7,804 nucleotides of DNA. Origin: an uncultured Flavobacteriales bacterium. GTDB taxonomy: Bacteria; Bacteroidota; Bacteroidia; Palsa-965. The translations under genes and the position numbers were made by a program. Each line of letters begins with the position of its first letter. Within the stretch, counting starts at the first letter, position 1. Below are positions 1 to 6,968 of this stretch, piece after piece. The notes beneath the pieces were generated by a model. That model was not told the origin of the DNA and made no database searches. It worked only from the letters and a program-made list of their open reading frames with translations. Location: NCBI GenBank assembly GCA_937974275.1, contig CALJIF010000029.1, forward strand, positions 1-7,804. Reading direction: 5' to 3'.

Positions 1-535
1 AAGAATACAATTCGTCTTTGAATGAATAATTGTAAAACACAATTTTGCCCTGAATGTGTTTTTTGCCCAACAACTCTAGTTGTGAGAAGTCGCGAATTTC
101 AATAACATCAGCGATCAACCCGCCTTCCGGAGTGGCAACAGATCCACCCAAAGCGCAGATCCGCATACGTTCGTTTCCTGCCGATTTAGAATCTACAATT
201 CTTGCTTGTTCTTTAGCTCCACGTTCCCAACGAGGCACCATACAAGGTTGTTTCCAAACGCTGTCCACGTTCAAACTTTGAAGCAACTGATACGTGTATT
301 CTACAGCAGCCGCCGCGCCGGGAGAACCGCTTAAGCGAGGAGGTAAATTCTTACACAAGTAGCGCAAGTTGTCGTGTGCTTCGCCTTCAACTAAAGCTGA
401 ACCATACAACTTGGCAAAAGCTACGCTGTCGGAATCGGTATTTTTTATAACGAAATCAGGACGTTCACGGTAATGTACGAACGCCGAACCAAGTACCAAA
501 AGCAAAAGCGAAACAGGAAATAATAAACGTGTCAT
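1..535 (-). CDS. Secreted M28-family metallopeptidase, N-terminal part (cut by window edge)
   Basis: I translated this frame by hand from an ATG at 535 (antisense cat at 533-535). It stays open to the window edge, giving 178 residues without a stop. Residues 1-20 (MTRLLFPVSLLLLVLGSAFV) form a signal peptide or membrane anchor, so the protein is exported. Residues 54-110 include NLPPRLSGSPGA and a WERG segment, as at the N-terminus of M28 aminopeptidases of the carboxypeptidase Q type, where a substrate is held before the zinc domain. Residues about 110-170, with APEGG-like and GKIVFYNY segments, resemble the start of an inserted PA domain. The zinc ligands would lie beyond the window, so peptidase activity cannot be confirmed here. 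The gene follows lptD on the same strand after 42 bases and has its own TATATTTG box 16 bases before the start. Its likely role is peptide breakdown in the periplasm or outside the cell, inferred from the family only. Confidence 0.8.
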   Translation of the reverse strand, partial: MTRLLFPVSLLLLVLGSAFVHYRERPDFVIKNTDSDSVAFAKLYGSALVEGEAHDNLRYLCKNLPPRLSGSPGAAAAVEYTYQLLQSLNVDSVWKQPCMVPRWERGAKEQARIVDSKSAGNERMRICALGGSVATPEGGLIADVIEIRDFSQLELLGKKHIQGKIVFYNYSFKDELYS

Positions 536-551
536 GTGATTGGAGTATGCG

Positions 552-559
552 CAAATATA
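552..559 (-). promoter_or_regulatory. Bacteroidota-type -7 box (TATATTTG) before the M28 peptidase
   Basis: On the minus strand the sequence reads TATATTTG, an exact match to TAnnTTTG, the -7 box used by the Bacteroidota primary sigma factor. It ends 16 bases before the ATG at 535 and lies in the 42-base gap after lptD. A TTTG that could serve as the -33 box sits at 589-592, but its spacing of 29 bases is longer than the usual 19-21. The peptidase may therefore be transcribed both from here and by readthrough from lptD. Confidence 0.35.
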
Positions 560-577
560 CACACTTCAACCCAGCGA

Positions 578-3142
578 CTACTGTGCTGCAAAGTCGAACC
601 AATCGCGTTTGCGGGCAACCTTCAAGTCTTGCAATACCGCCGATTTCACGTTAATAGTGATGTTATAACTCTGACGGAAACCGAACGGAATCCAATTGAA
701 CTGCATTTCCCAACAGTGTAAGTCACGATATAAGTTGAAGGATGTGAATCCAAATTTCTTCATCTGCAAGTCGTAGCTGGAATCAAAACCTACTTTCCAT
801 TTGGAAGTAATATTCACATCACCTGCTAATCGGACCGACTGCGCAATATTGGTTTCCAGGAAGGATCGGTTCCAACTCAAATTGTACGTTATATTCAACG
901 ACCACGGCACATTAAAATCTACGTACGCATTGGGGTTGGAATTAATCATTTGTAATTCCTGATCAGTACCGCGATTGGAAGTTCGCGTTTGTGCTGCCGT
1001 TAATCCGCCTTTGCGCAAACTGGTAGTTAATGCAAGATTGGCAGCAGTAAGTCGGGCAATACGTTTTCCTGTTCTCCGTTCGAAACGTTCAATACGTACA
1101 CCCAATTCATTCACACGATAAGGATCTGCAATAATGCTGGCGTTAACATCCACTTTTTTAAACAACTTGGTTCGGAAACCGGCGTTAATAGTGGACCAGT
1201 TGAAGTTTTTCGCCATGAAGTTGTAGCTCATGCTAAAGTTGAGTGCATCAATAATCATGTTGCGCACATTAGCGGCATCACTATCGTTTTTAGGACGCAA
1301 TTTTCCTTCTAAGCTGTTGAGTAAACTGAAGCCTAAAGCGCCGACGCGACCGAATGGAGGAGCGCCGTATATACCACCGTCAAATACTGAATACAAAGCT
1401 GTACTGCCCGATGCGGAAGTTTGTACCGTTTCGAAATAGCCGAATTTAGATTGTGTAAAATCAGGAACATAGGTCATACTTATGGATGGCGTCATTGTGT
1501 GTCGTGCCATGCTGTACTTGGTGCCCCTGAATTTAAACGTTCCGAATATTCGCGTACTTAATGCAACACTTGCGTTCCAATCGAAATTCATGCGAGGCCC
1601 GTTAATGGTATCGGTTACAACAACTTCATTTGTTGCGTCCCATGTTTTACGAATGGTAGAAAACTGTGTGACAGAATTTAAATTGACACTTGGTGTTAAC
1701 GTGAAATACTTCAAAACATTAAACGATGTTTGAATCGGCATACTTTGGCGAATACCATTGCGCATGTATTTGCGTAGTTCGTACAGATATTCGTTACGGA
1801 ACAGCGTATCTGCAACGCTGATGGTATTCTGAAATTCGGAAGTATAACTCACTCCAATTTTATCATACCAGCGGGAGCCAATTCTGTTCGGATTCTTGAA
1901 CGGATAAAAACGGTTGGCAGTGAAAGCCACTTGAGGTAAGGACATGTCTACACGACGCGTTACCGTATTCTGGCTGTGACGCAAATTCGCAGAAAGTCGA
2001 CCGATTTTCCAATTTTTCGACCACGCTACATTCGACTGAAATGTGTTCGCGAGATAATCATTCGGACGTTCCGCATTGAATGTGTTATACGAGCTGGAAC
2101 CCGCATTAACATTGGCAGAGAACGTCATGCTCGGATTTGATTTCGGATCCTGAATATGTACCCAGTTCACGAAAAAATCATTCCGAACAACATTCGTCGG
2201 TAATTCCGGATCACCGGTTCTGATCCTTGAATATCGCAAGGCAACATTACCGTTATAATGATACCGCGAACGATAATTCGTAAACAGTTTGGCGCCCCAA
2301 CTTCCTTTTGAATAAACGTCGCCGCGTAATGCCATATCCACTTTATCATTAACGCCCCAATAATAACCGCCATCTTTAAGAAAGAAACCCAATTGAGGCG
2401 ATTCACCGTAAGCGGGAATCAAAATGCCTGAAGCGCGCCCTTTTTTATTCGGGAAGAAACCAAACGGAACTGCAAGCGGGGTTGGAACATCAGCAATTTC
2501 AAGGTATGCAGGGCCTGTTACAATTTTATCGTCCGGAATAATTTTAAGTTTTCGAGCGCGAATTGCAAAGTGCGGATGATCCAGATCGCAGGTGGTATAA
2601 CGTCCATTAGCGATGTACATGACATTGTTAGAATCCTTCTTGGCAGCTTCAGCCAACACGTAGCCGTCACCTTGCTGTGTAGCCGCTTCTAATATTTTTC
2701 CTTTGCGGGTTAAATAATTATACCGCAACTTTTTTGCTGCAAATTGCTGACTGCCTTCATCGAACATCGCTTCTTGTATGTACTTGCCCGTTGAATCCTT
2801 CTTACCATCGGCCATGATGGTGTTGTTCCTGAAATCAATCTCGATGTAATGTGCATACAGAGCGATATTCTGGTACTTCACAGTGGCGCTGTCATACAAA
2901 TACACGATTTGATTGACCAAGTCGAAGCGCATGGAATCGCGCGCCTGATATTCCACTACGGCATCTAATGCACCGGAGCTTTTAGTGACTTTTAAGGAAT
3001 CGTCCGGTGTGTTCTGAGCCTTGCTTAGGGTGCTGAAAATCAACCCTGTTATTAACAATAGGTAGCGGATAAGTACGAATGAACTTCCGGACAGGCGCAA
3101 TCTTTGGCGGTATTTTTGTAAAATATGATTAAACGGGCTCAA
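578..3142 (-). CDS. lptD: LPS-assembly outer-membrane protein LptD
   Basis: 854 residues, close to other LptD proteins. LptD with LptE forms the outer-membrane channel that places lipopolysaccharide in the outer leaflet. Residues about 22-43 are a signal peptide ending LSKAQ. Residues about 60-215 are the periplasmic OstA/LptA-like beta-jellyroll (motifs VYLYDSATVKYQNI, YIEIDFRNNTIMADG, GRYTTCDLDHPHF). The rest is a long run of alternating aromatic and polar residues with many WxxG and YN patterns, as in a large beta barrel. There are only two cysteines, C185 and C810, placed like the pair C173-C725 that joins the two domains in E. coli. The start is uncertain. The reading frame has no ATG before residue 71; the first usual start is TTG at 3142, and a second TTG at 3100 (residue 15) would give a compact signal peptide. 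The gene diverges from the amidase gene. Function call is firm, start is not. Confidence 0.92.
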   Translation of the reverse strand: MSPFNHILQKYRQRLRLSGSSFVLIRYLLLITGLIFSTLSKAQNTPDDSLKVTKSSGALDAVVEYQARDSMRFDLVNQIVYLYDSATVKYQNIALYAHYIEIDFRNNTIMADGKKDSTGKYIQEAMFDEGSQQFAAKKLRYNYLTRKGKILEAATQQGDGYVLAEAAKKDSNNVMYIANGRYTTCDLDHPHFAIRARKLKIIPDDKIVTGPAYLEIADVPTPLAVPFGFFPNKKGRASGILIPAYGESPQLGFFLKDGGYYWGVNDKVDMALRGDVYSKGSWGAKLFTNYRSRYHYNGNVALRYSRIRTGDPELPTNVVRNDFFVNWVHIQDPKSNPSMTFSANVNAGSSSYNTFNAERPNDYLANTFQSNVAWSKNWKIGRLSANLRHSQNTVTRRVDMSLPQVAFTANRFYPFKNPNRIGSRWYDKIGVSYTSEFQNTISVADTLFRNEYLYELRKYMRNGIRQSMPIQTSFNVLKYFTLTPSVNLNSVTQFSTIRKTWDATNEVVVTDTINGPRMNFDWNASVALSTRIFGTFKFRGTKYSMARHTMTPSISMTYVPDFTQSKFGYFETVQTSASGSTALYSVFDGGIYGAPPFGRVGALGFSLLNSLEGKLRPKNDSDAANVRNMIIDALNFSMSYNFMAKNFNWSTINAGFRTKLFKKVDVNASIIADPYRVNELGVRIERFERRTGKRIARLTAANLALTTSLRKGGLTAAQTRTSNRGTDQELQMINSNPNAYVDFNVPWSLNITYNLSWNRSFLETNIAQSVRLAGDVNITSKWKVGFDSSYDLQMKKFGFTSFNLYRDLHCWEMQFNWIPFGFRQSYNITINVKSAVLQDLKVARKRDWFDFAAQ
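3111..3118 (+). promoter_or_regulatory. Candidate -7 box (TATTTTTG) for the amidase gene
   Basis: The plus strand reads TATTTTTG, an exact TAnnTTTG match, which would give a leader of about 55 bases before the ATG at 3179. It lies inside the first codons of the longest lptD frame and points toward the lptD box 21 bases away. No clear TTG is present 19-21 bases upstream, so the match rests on the -7 box alone. Confidence 0.35.
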
Positions 3143-3147
3143 AACTA
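3140..3147 (-). promoter_or_regulatory. Candidate -7 box (TAGTTTTG) for lptD
   Basis: The minus strand reads TAGTTTTG, an exact TAnnTTTG match. It overlaps the TTG codon at 3142-3140 that opens the long lptD frame. If it is a true -7 box, the transcript would begin near 3134 and the TTG at 3100 would be the start codon, with a leader of about 35 bases. I see no good TTTG at the usual -33 distance. Confidence 0.35.
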
Positions 3148-3178
3148 AATAAAAAGGTCTGTTAATCGTTTGTTGTAT

Positions 3179-4468
3179 ATGAATACAAAGTCACGTACAT
3201 ATTGGATTGCTGCAATTGCGCTGCTGGTTTTGATTTTGTCGGGATCGTTTGTTGCACGCGTTGCGCCTGAGAAGCCCAAGATTAAAGTGGTGTGTATTGA
3301 TCCCGGACACGGTGGAAAAGATCCCGGATGTCATGGCGATAAAACGTACGAAAAAGATGTGGCGTTGGCAGTAGCGCTGAAGTTGGGTGAATACATCAAC
3401 AAGCATTTTCCGGATATCAAGGTCGTTTATACCCGTAAAACCGATGTTTTCGTAGAGTTGAATGAGCGCGCGGCGATTGCTAATCGTAATAAAGCCGACT
3501 TGTTTATTTGTATTCACTGCAATTCGGCATGTGTGCGCAGTAAAAAGACGAAGAAGGATATCTGTAACGAAGAAGCGCAAGGATCGGAGACGTATGTAAT
3601 GGGTTTGCATAAAACAGAAGGTAACCTCGAAGTTGCTAAACGCGAAAATGATGCCGTAAAGTATGAGGACGACTATGAAAATAAGTACGACATGAGTATT
3701 AATACGGATGAAGCCGTGATAATACTGAGCGCGTATCAGAATTTATACCTCGATCAAAGCGTGCGATTTGCAGAATTGTGTCAGATACAATTCAGTGAAA
3801 AAGCAGGTCGTGCGAATAAAGGCGTAAAACAAGCAGGATTTTTGGTGTTGTGGAAAACGAGTATGCCTTCTGTGCTTATCGAAACCGGATTTTTAACGAA
3901 CCCTGCAGAGGAACGTTTTTTGGGATCGGAAAAAGGGCAGACCCACATGGCGGCTTGTATTTTCCGTGCGTTTCGAAAGTGGAAAGATGAAGTGGAAGGC
4001 ACCACTAAAAATTACGATGATGACTTAGAACGTATGCCGGCATTCAAACCGGGAGTTGACGATACAGCGGGATTGCGTAAACCGGTAAATCATGTAAAAA
4101 ATCAGGATGCTCCGAAACCACAACCTCCTGCTCCTAAAGTATCGGATACCGTAATTGCCAAAGGACCTGCCGTAGCAGACTCTGCAGTCGCAACCTGGCC
4201 GGTGATTTATCGGGTGCAAATAATGGCTTCTGATAAGCAGTTAGAACCCAATGATTCCCGCTTTAAAGGAGAAAAAGATATCTGGTTTTATAAGCGAGAC
4301 AATTCCTACAAATACACTGTGGGACATTTTTCATCCATGCAGGACGCTTACAAAAAACAAAACGAACTCCGCAAAAACGGATTTCCGGAAGCATTTGTGG
4401 TCATTTTTAATCAAAAAGGAGAACGAATTACGGCTGAAGAAGCCAAAAAGTTAATAAATGCACAATAA
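3179..4468 (+). CDS. N-acetylmuramoyl-L-alanine amidase (amidase_3) with C-terminal SPOR domain
   Basis: 429 residues from the ATG at 3179; two TTG codons just upstream (3170, 3173) are less likely starts. The enzyme cuts the bond between N-acetylmuramic acid and the peptide stem in peptidoglycan, usually to separate daughter cells. Residues 8-25 are a hydrophobic signal or anchor. The amidase_3 fold runs from about 36 to 267. Visible zinc ligands are H44 (DPGHGG), E58 (YEKDVAL) and H113 (ICIHCNS), and the catalytic glutamate is E235 (VLIETGFLTN), so all key residues are present. An acidic insert at about 118-180 (EDDYENKYD) lies between H113 and the final catalytic segment; in related amidases such inserts can cover the active site. 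A proline-rich linker (about 302-321) leads to a SPOR-like domain at about 343-412 (YRVQIMASDKQ, YTVGHFSSMQDA), which binds glycan strands lacking stem peptides at the division site. A strong hairpin directly follows the stop. Confidence 0.93.
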   Translation: MNTKSRTYWIAAIALLVLILSGSFVARVAPEKPKIKVVCIDPGHGGKDPGCHGDKTYEKDVALAVALKLGEYINKHFPDIKVVYTRKTDVFVELNERAAIANRNKADLFICIHCNSACVRSKKTKKDICNEEAQGSETYVMGLHKTEGNLEVAKRENDAVKYEDDYENKYDMSINTDEAVIILSAYQNLYLDQSVRFAELCQIQFSEKAGRANKGVKQAGFLVLWKTSMPSVLIETGFLTNPAEERFLGSEKGQTHMAACIFRAFRKWKDEVEGTTKNYDDDLERMPAFKPGVDDTAGLRKPVNHVKNQDAPKPQPPAPKVSDTVIAKGPAVADSAVATWPVIYRVQIMASDKQLEPNDSRFKGEKDIWFYKRDNSYKYTVGHFSSMQDAYKKQNELRKNGFPEAFVVIFNQKGERITAEEAKKLINAQ

Positions 4469-4469
4469 A

Positions 4470-4518
4470 GGCACGGGCAGCGGCTGTGCGGAAACTACTT
4501 TTGCTGCTGCCCGTTGCC
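4470..4518 (+). terminator. Rho-independent-type terminator after the amidase gene
   Basis: The stem starts one base after the amidase stop codon. GGCACGGGCAGC (4470-4481) pairs with GCTGCCCGTTGCC (4506-4518), 12 pairs with one bulged T at 4514. It can be extended inward by a G-T and two G-C pairs, leaving a loop of about 18 bases. A modest T-rich run, TCTTTATT, follows at 4521-4528. The GC-rich stem stands out from its surroundings. It probably ends the amidase transcript before mlaD. Confidence 0.7.
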
Positions 4519-4553
4519 TGTCTTTATTAGGTCGGCTAAATGCATATTTTACG

Positions 4554-4561
4554 TATTTTTG
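4554..4561 (+). promoter_or_regulatory. Candidate -7 box (TATTTTTG) for the mlaD-like gene
   Basis: TATTTTTG is an exact TAnnTTTG match and is the same octamer as before the amidase gene. It lies between the terminator hairpin and the GTG start at 4584, giving a short leader of roughly 16 bases. There is no TTTG 19-21 bases upstream. Its position after a terminator supports a separate transcript. Confidence 0.4.
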
Positions 4562-4583
4562 ACCACCCAATTATCAAGCACCT

Positions 4584-5600
4584 GTGAAGTATAACAAGCA
4601 AGTTAAAACCGGAGTTGTGGTTATTCTAGCCATTGCTCTTTTCATTTACGGTTTCAATTTCCTTAAAGGAAAAGATATTTTCTCAACCAGTCTTAATGTT
4701 TATGCGGTTTACGACCATATTGACGGCTTAACTGCCAACAATACGGTGCAGGTAAATGGTTTCAAAGTGGGAACGGTTCGTGAAATTAAAATCGATCCTA
4801 AAACCGGTAAGCTGGTAGTACATTTCATCATTACCGACAAAAACGTCAAGGTAACCGATTCGGCAAGAGCTGAAATTATAAGTGGTGGTCTTTTGGGCAA
4901 CAAAGAGATTCTTCTTTTGTTATCAGGAAAAGGTAAGGCAATCGAAGATGGTGATACACTTTTCGGGTTTAACGAAGTGTCGTTGAAGGATCAGGTGAAC
5001 GAGCAAATGTTGCCGTTAAAAGTAAAAGTGGAATCACTGGTGGGGTCTATCGATTCTATGGTTCAGATATTCTCCGGAATCCTGAATGAGAACACCATGA
5101 AAGACATTGAAGCAAGCTTCACGAATATGAAGTTGGCGATGGTAAGCTTCAAGAATGTTGCTCAAAATCTGGATACAACTATTGCTGCAAGTGATCGTAC
5201 TATAGTCGCTATTATTCAGGACTTTAAGCAGTTGTCGGGAATGATGGCTGCTAACAAAGATACCTTGGCCATGGCAATAGCTAATTTCAAAAATATCTCC
5301 GATTCGTTGGCAGCATCCAACCTGAAAACCACCATTAATGAAGCCGGTCGAGTAATGACCAACGCAGCCGACTTCCTGGCGAAATTGAATGCGGAAGGTG
5401 GAGCACGCACATTGTTAGGTCAGGATTCTGTAGTGTTAACCGATTTACGTCGTACTAATGCACGCATGGAGTTTTTAATTGAAGACATTTCTCGTTACCC
5501 CGGACGATACATTAAACTGTTTGGCAAGAAAAAACCAAACAAAAAGGAAGAAGCAGAGCGCCAGCGCAAGTTGGACAGCATCAACCGTATACCAAAATAG
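4584..5600 (+). CDS. MlaD/MCE-domain lipid-transport protein
   Basis: 338 residues. MCE proteins are anchored in the inner membrane and form rings or tubes that carry phospholipids across the periplasm, working with an ABC transporter (MlaE permease, MlaF ATPase). Residues 9-27 are a single membrane anchor after a basic start. The MCE domain spans about 36-115, with VNGFKVGTVREIKIDP and GGLLGNKEILLLL typical of the family. Residues about 133-305 are helical and rich in small polar residues, as in the coiled part that builds a tunnel. The tail (PGRYIKLFGKKK, then KKEEAERQRK) is basic. The start is GTG at 4584: an in-frame TGA lies at 4560-4562 and no ATG occurs before residue 160, so this codon is well fixed and keeps the whole anchor. 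No permease or ATPase gene is in the window. It is bounded by a terminator upstream and a 43-base gap downstream. Confidence 0.9.
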   Translation: MKYNKQVKTGVVVILAIALFIYGFNFLKGKDIFSTSLNVYAVYDHIDGLTANNTVQVNGFKVGTVREIKIDPKTGKLVVHFIITDKNVKVTDSARAEIISGGLLGNKEILLLLSGKGKAIEDGDTLFGFNEVSLKDQVNEQMLPLKVKVESLVGSIDSMVQIFSGILNENTMKDIEASFTNMKLAMVSFKNVAQNLDTTIAASDRTIVAIIQDFKQLSGMMAANKDTLAMAIANFKNISDSLAASNLKTTINEAGRVMTNAADFLAKLNAEGGARTLLGQDSVVLTDLRRTNARMEFLIEDISRYPGRYIKLFGKKKPNKKEEAERQRKLDSINRIPK

Positions 5601-5622
5601 AGTTGTAATACCGTTCTTCACG

Positions 5623-5636
5623 GAACGATATCGTTC
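5623..5636. promoter_or_regulatory. Perfect 14-base palindrome before the redox operon
   Basis: GAACGATATCGTTC is its own reverse complement and ends 7 bases before the ATG at 5644. A further CGTTC at 5612-5616 can pair with the GAACG at 5623-5627, so two different hairpins are possible in RNA. This 43-base gap holds no TAnnTTTG box. It may be an operator, a small attenuator, or the end of the mlaD transcript; the sequence does not decide between these. Confidence 0.35.
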
Positions 5637-5643
5637 GTAAATT

Positions 5644-6960
5644 ATGCAGTACATCGACAACATTTTATTCGCGCTGTTATTGATTGGAGGCGGAGCGCTA
5701 TTTGCGATTAACGTGCGCAAGATCAGACGGAACATTTTATTGGGTAAAGAAGTCGATCGTTCAGATCGCAAATCCGAGCGCTGGCAAACGATGTTGCGTG
5801 TGGCGTTCGGTCAGTCGAAAATGATGGCGCGTCCTTTCGCGGCATTTTTGCATTTGTTCGTTTATGTCGGATTCGTGATCATCAATATCGAAGTGGTTGA
5901 AATCGTGCTCGACGGTATCACAGGTGCTCATCGTATTCTTTCATTTACCGGCGGACTCTACACGTTTCTCATTGCATCATTTGAAATATTAGCATTTCTG
6001 GTGCTCGCAGGATGTGTTGTGTTCCTGTTGCGCAGAAATGTTGCGAATATTGGTCGTTTCAAAAGTCCTGAATTAAAAGGTTTTCCAAGTTCTGATGCCA
6101 ATATGATATTGGTAACCGAAATTTTGTTGATGTCTGCATTTTTGATGATGAATGCGGCTGATTTTCGCTTGCAGCAACTCAACTATGATCATTATACGGT
6201 TATATCTGAAAATGCATTTCCGATATCTTCCATGTTGGCGGGTTTGTATGGTAATGCGTCTCCGGAATCATTAGTATTGGCTGAACGATTCACCTGGTGG
6301 TTTCACATCATCGGCATCATGGCATTTTTAAATTATTTGCCGTATTCCAAGCATTTTCACATTATCCTGGCGTTCCCGAATACGTTTTTCAGTAACCTCA
6401 ATGCTAAAGGGAAATTTACCAATCTGGAAAGCGTAACGAATGAAGTGAAAGCCATGATGGATCCTTCGTTCGCGCCACCGGTAACGGAAGGACCTCAGCG
6501 TTTCGGCGCAAAAGACGTTACCGATTTAAATTGGAAGCAGTTGCTGGATGCATATACATGCACGGAATGTGGTCGTTGTACGTCATCTTGCCCAGCAAAT
6601 ATTACCGGAAAGAAATTGTCGCCGCGCAAAATAATGATGGATACCCGCGATCGTTTGGATGAAGTAGGGAAGGTGCTGGATGCGAATGGCGGCAAATGGG
6701 TGGATGACGGAAAATCGTTGCTGGGAGATTTTATAACGCCGGAAGAAGTTTGGGCGTGTACTTCTTGTAATGCATGTGTGCAGGAATGTCCTGTAAATAT
6801 TGATCCGTTAGGAATTATTGTCGACTTGCGCCGTTACCTGGTGATGGAACAGTCCGCTGCTCCTAATGAGTTGAACATGATGATGACCAACATGGAAAAC
6901 AATGGTGCTCCATGGCAATTCTCTCCATCAGATCGTCTGAATTGGGCGAACGAAAATTAA
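5644..6960 (+). CDS. Membrane cytochrome b-like / double 4Fe-4S protein (HdrE-HdrD/DsrMK/EtfD-like, N-terminal half)
   Basis: 438 residues. Five hydrophobic helices, roughly 5-22, 66-89, 101-129, 152-171 and 216-235, match the nitrate reductase gamma (NarI)-like membrane domain that holds b heme and handles quinone. Candidate heme ligands are H70 in helix 2 and H221, H237 and H239 in or after helix 5. A cytoplasmic ferredoxin domain follows with two CxxCxxCxxxCP motifs: C306, C309, C312, C316 (CTECGRCTSSCP) and C372, C375, C378, C382 (CTSCNACVQECP). The motifs are complete, so two [4Fe-4S] clusters are expected. The CCG domain that normally follows in one-piece homologues is absent here and is encoded by the gene at 7394. 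The likely role is electron transfer between a soluble partner and the menaquinone pool. An electron-transfer flavoprotein is one candidate partner, by likeness to EtfD-type proteins; no partner gene is in view. The next gene starts 8 bases after the stop, so these genes form an operon. Confidence 0.85.
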   Translation: MQYIDNILFALLLIGGGALFAINVRKIRRNILLGKEVDRSDRKSERWQTMLRVAFGQSKMMARPFAAFLHLFVYVGFVIINIEVVEIVLDGITGAHRILSFTGGLYTFLIASFEILAFLVLAGCVVFLLRRNVANIGRFKSPELKGFPSSDANMILVTEILLMSAFLMMNAADFRLQQLNYDHYTVISENAFPISSMLAGLYGNASPESLVLAERFTWWFHIIGIMAFLNYLPYSKHFHIILAFPNTFFSNLNAKGKFTNLESVTNEVKAMMDPSFAPPVTEGPQRFGAKDVTDLNWKQLLDAYTCTECGRCTSSCPANITGKKLSPRKIMMDTRDRLDEVGKVLDANGGKWVDDGKSLLGDFITPEEVWACTSCNACVQECPVNIDPLGIIVDLRRYLVMEQSAAPNELNMMMTNMENNGAPWQFSPSDRLNWANEN

Positions 6961-6968
6961 TTTGAAGT

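Noticed and set aside
54..281. Plus-strand open frame of 75 codons at the left edge
   Set aside because: The minus frame here encodes the M28 peptidase with a signal peptide and PA-like segment; the plus frame has no similarity I can name.
1230..1733. Short plus-strand open frames inside lptD
   Set aside because: They are antisense to continuous beta-barrel sequence of LptD and have no plausible start context.
3191..3610. Open frame of 139 codons on the minus strand
   Set aside because: It is antisense to the amidase_3 domain with all zinc ligands intact on the plus strand; the product shows no family features.
4251..4454. Second plus-strand frame inside the amidase gene
   Set aside because: It overlaps the SPOR domain in another frame, and its lysine-rich product follows from the A-rich codons of the real gene.
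5475..5771. Open frame of 98 codons on the minus strand covering the mlaD end and the start of the redox gene
   Set aside because: It crosses the gap but runs antisense to two well-supported genes and has no promoter box or family motif, so a chance frame is more likely.
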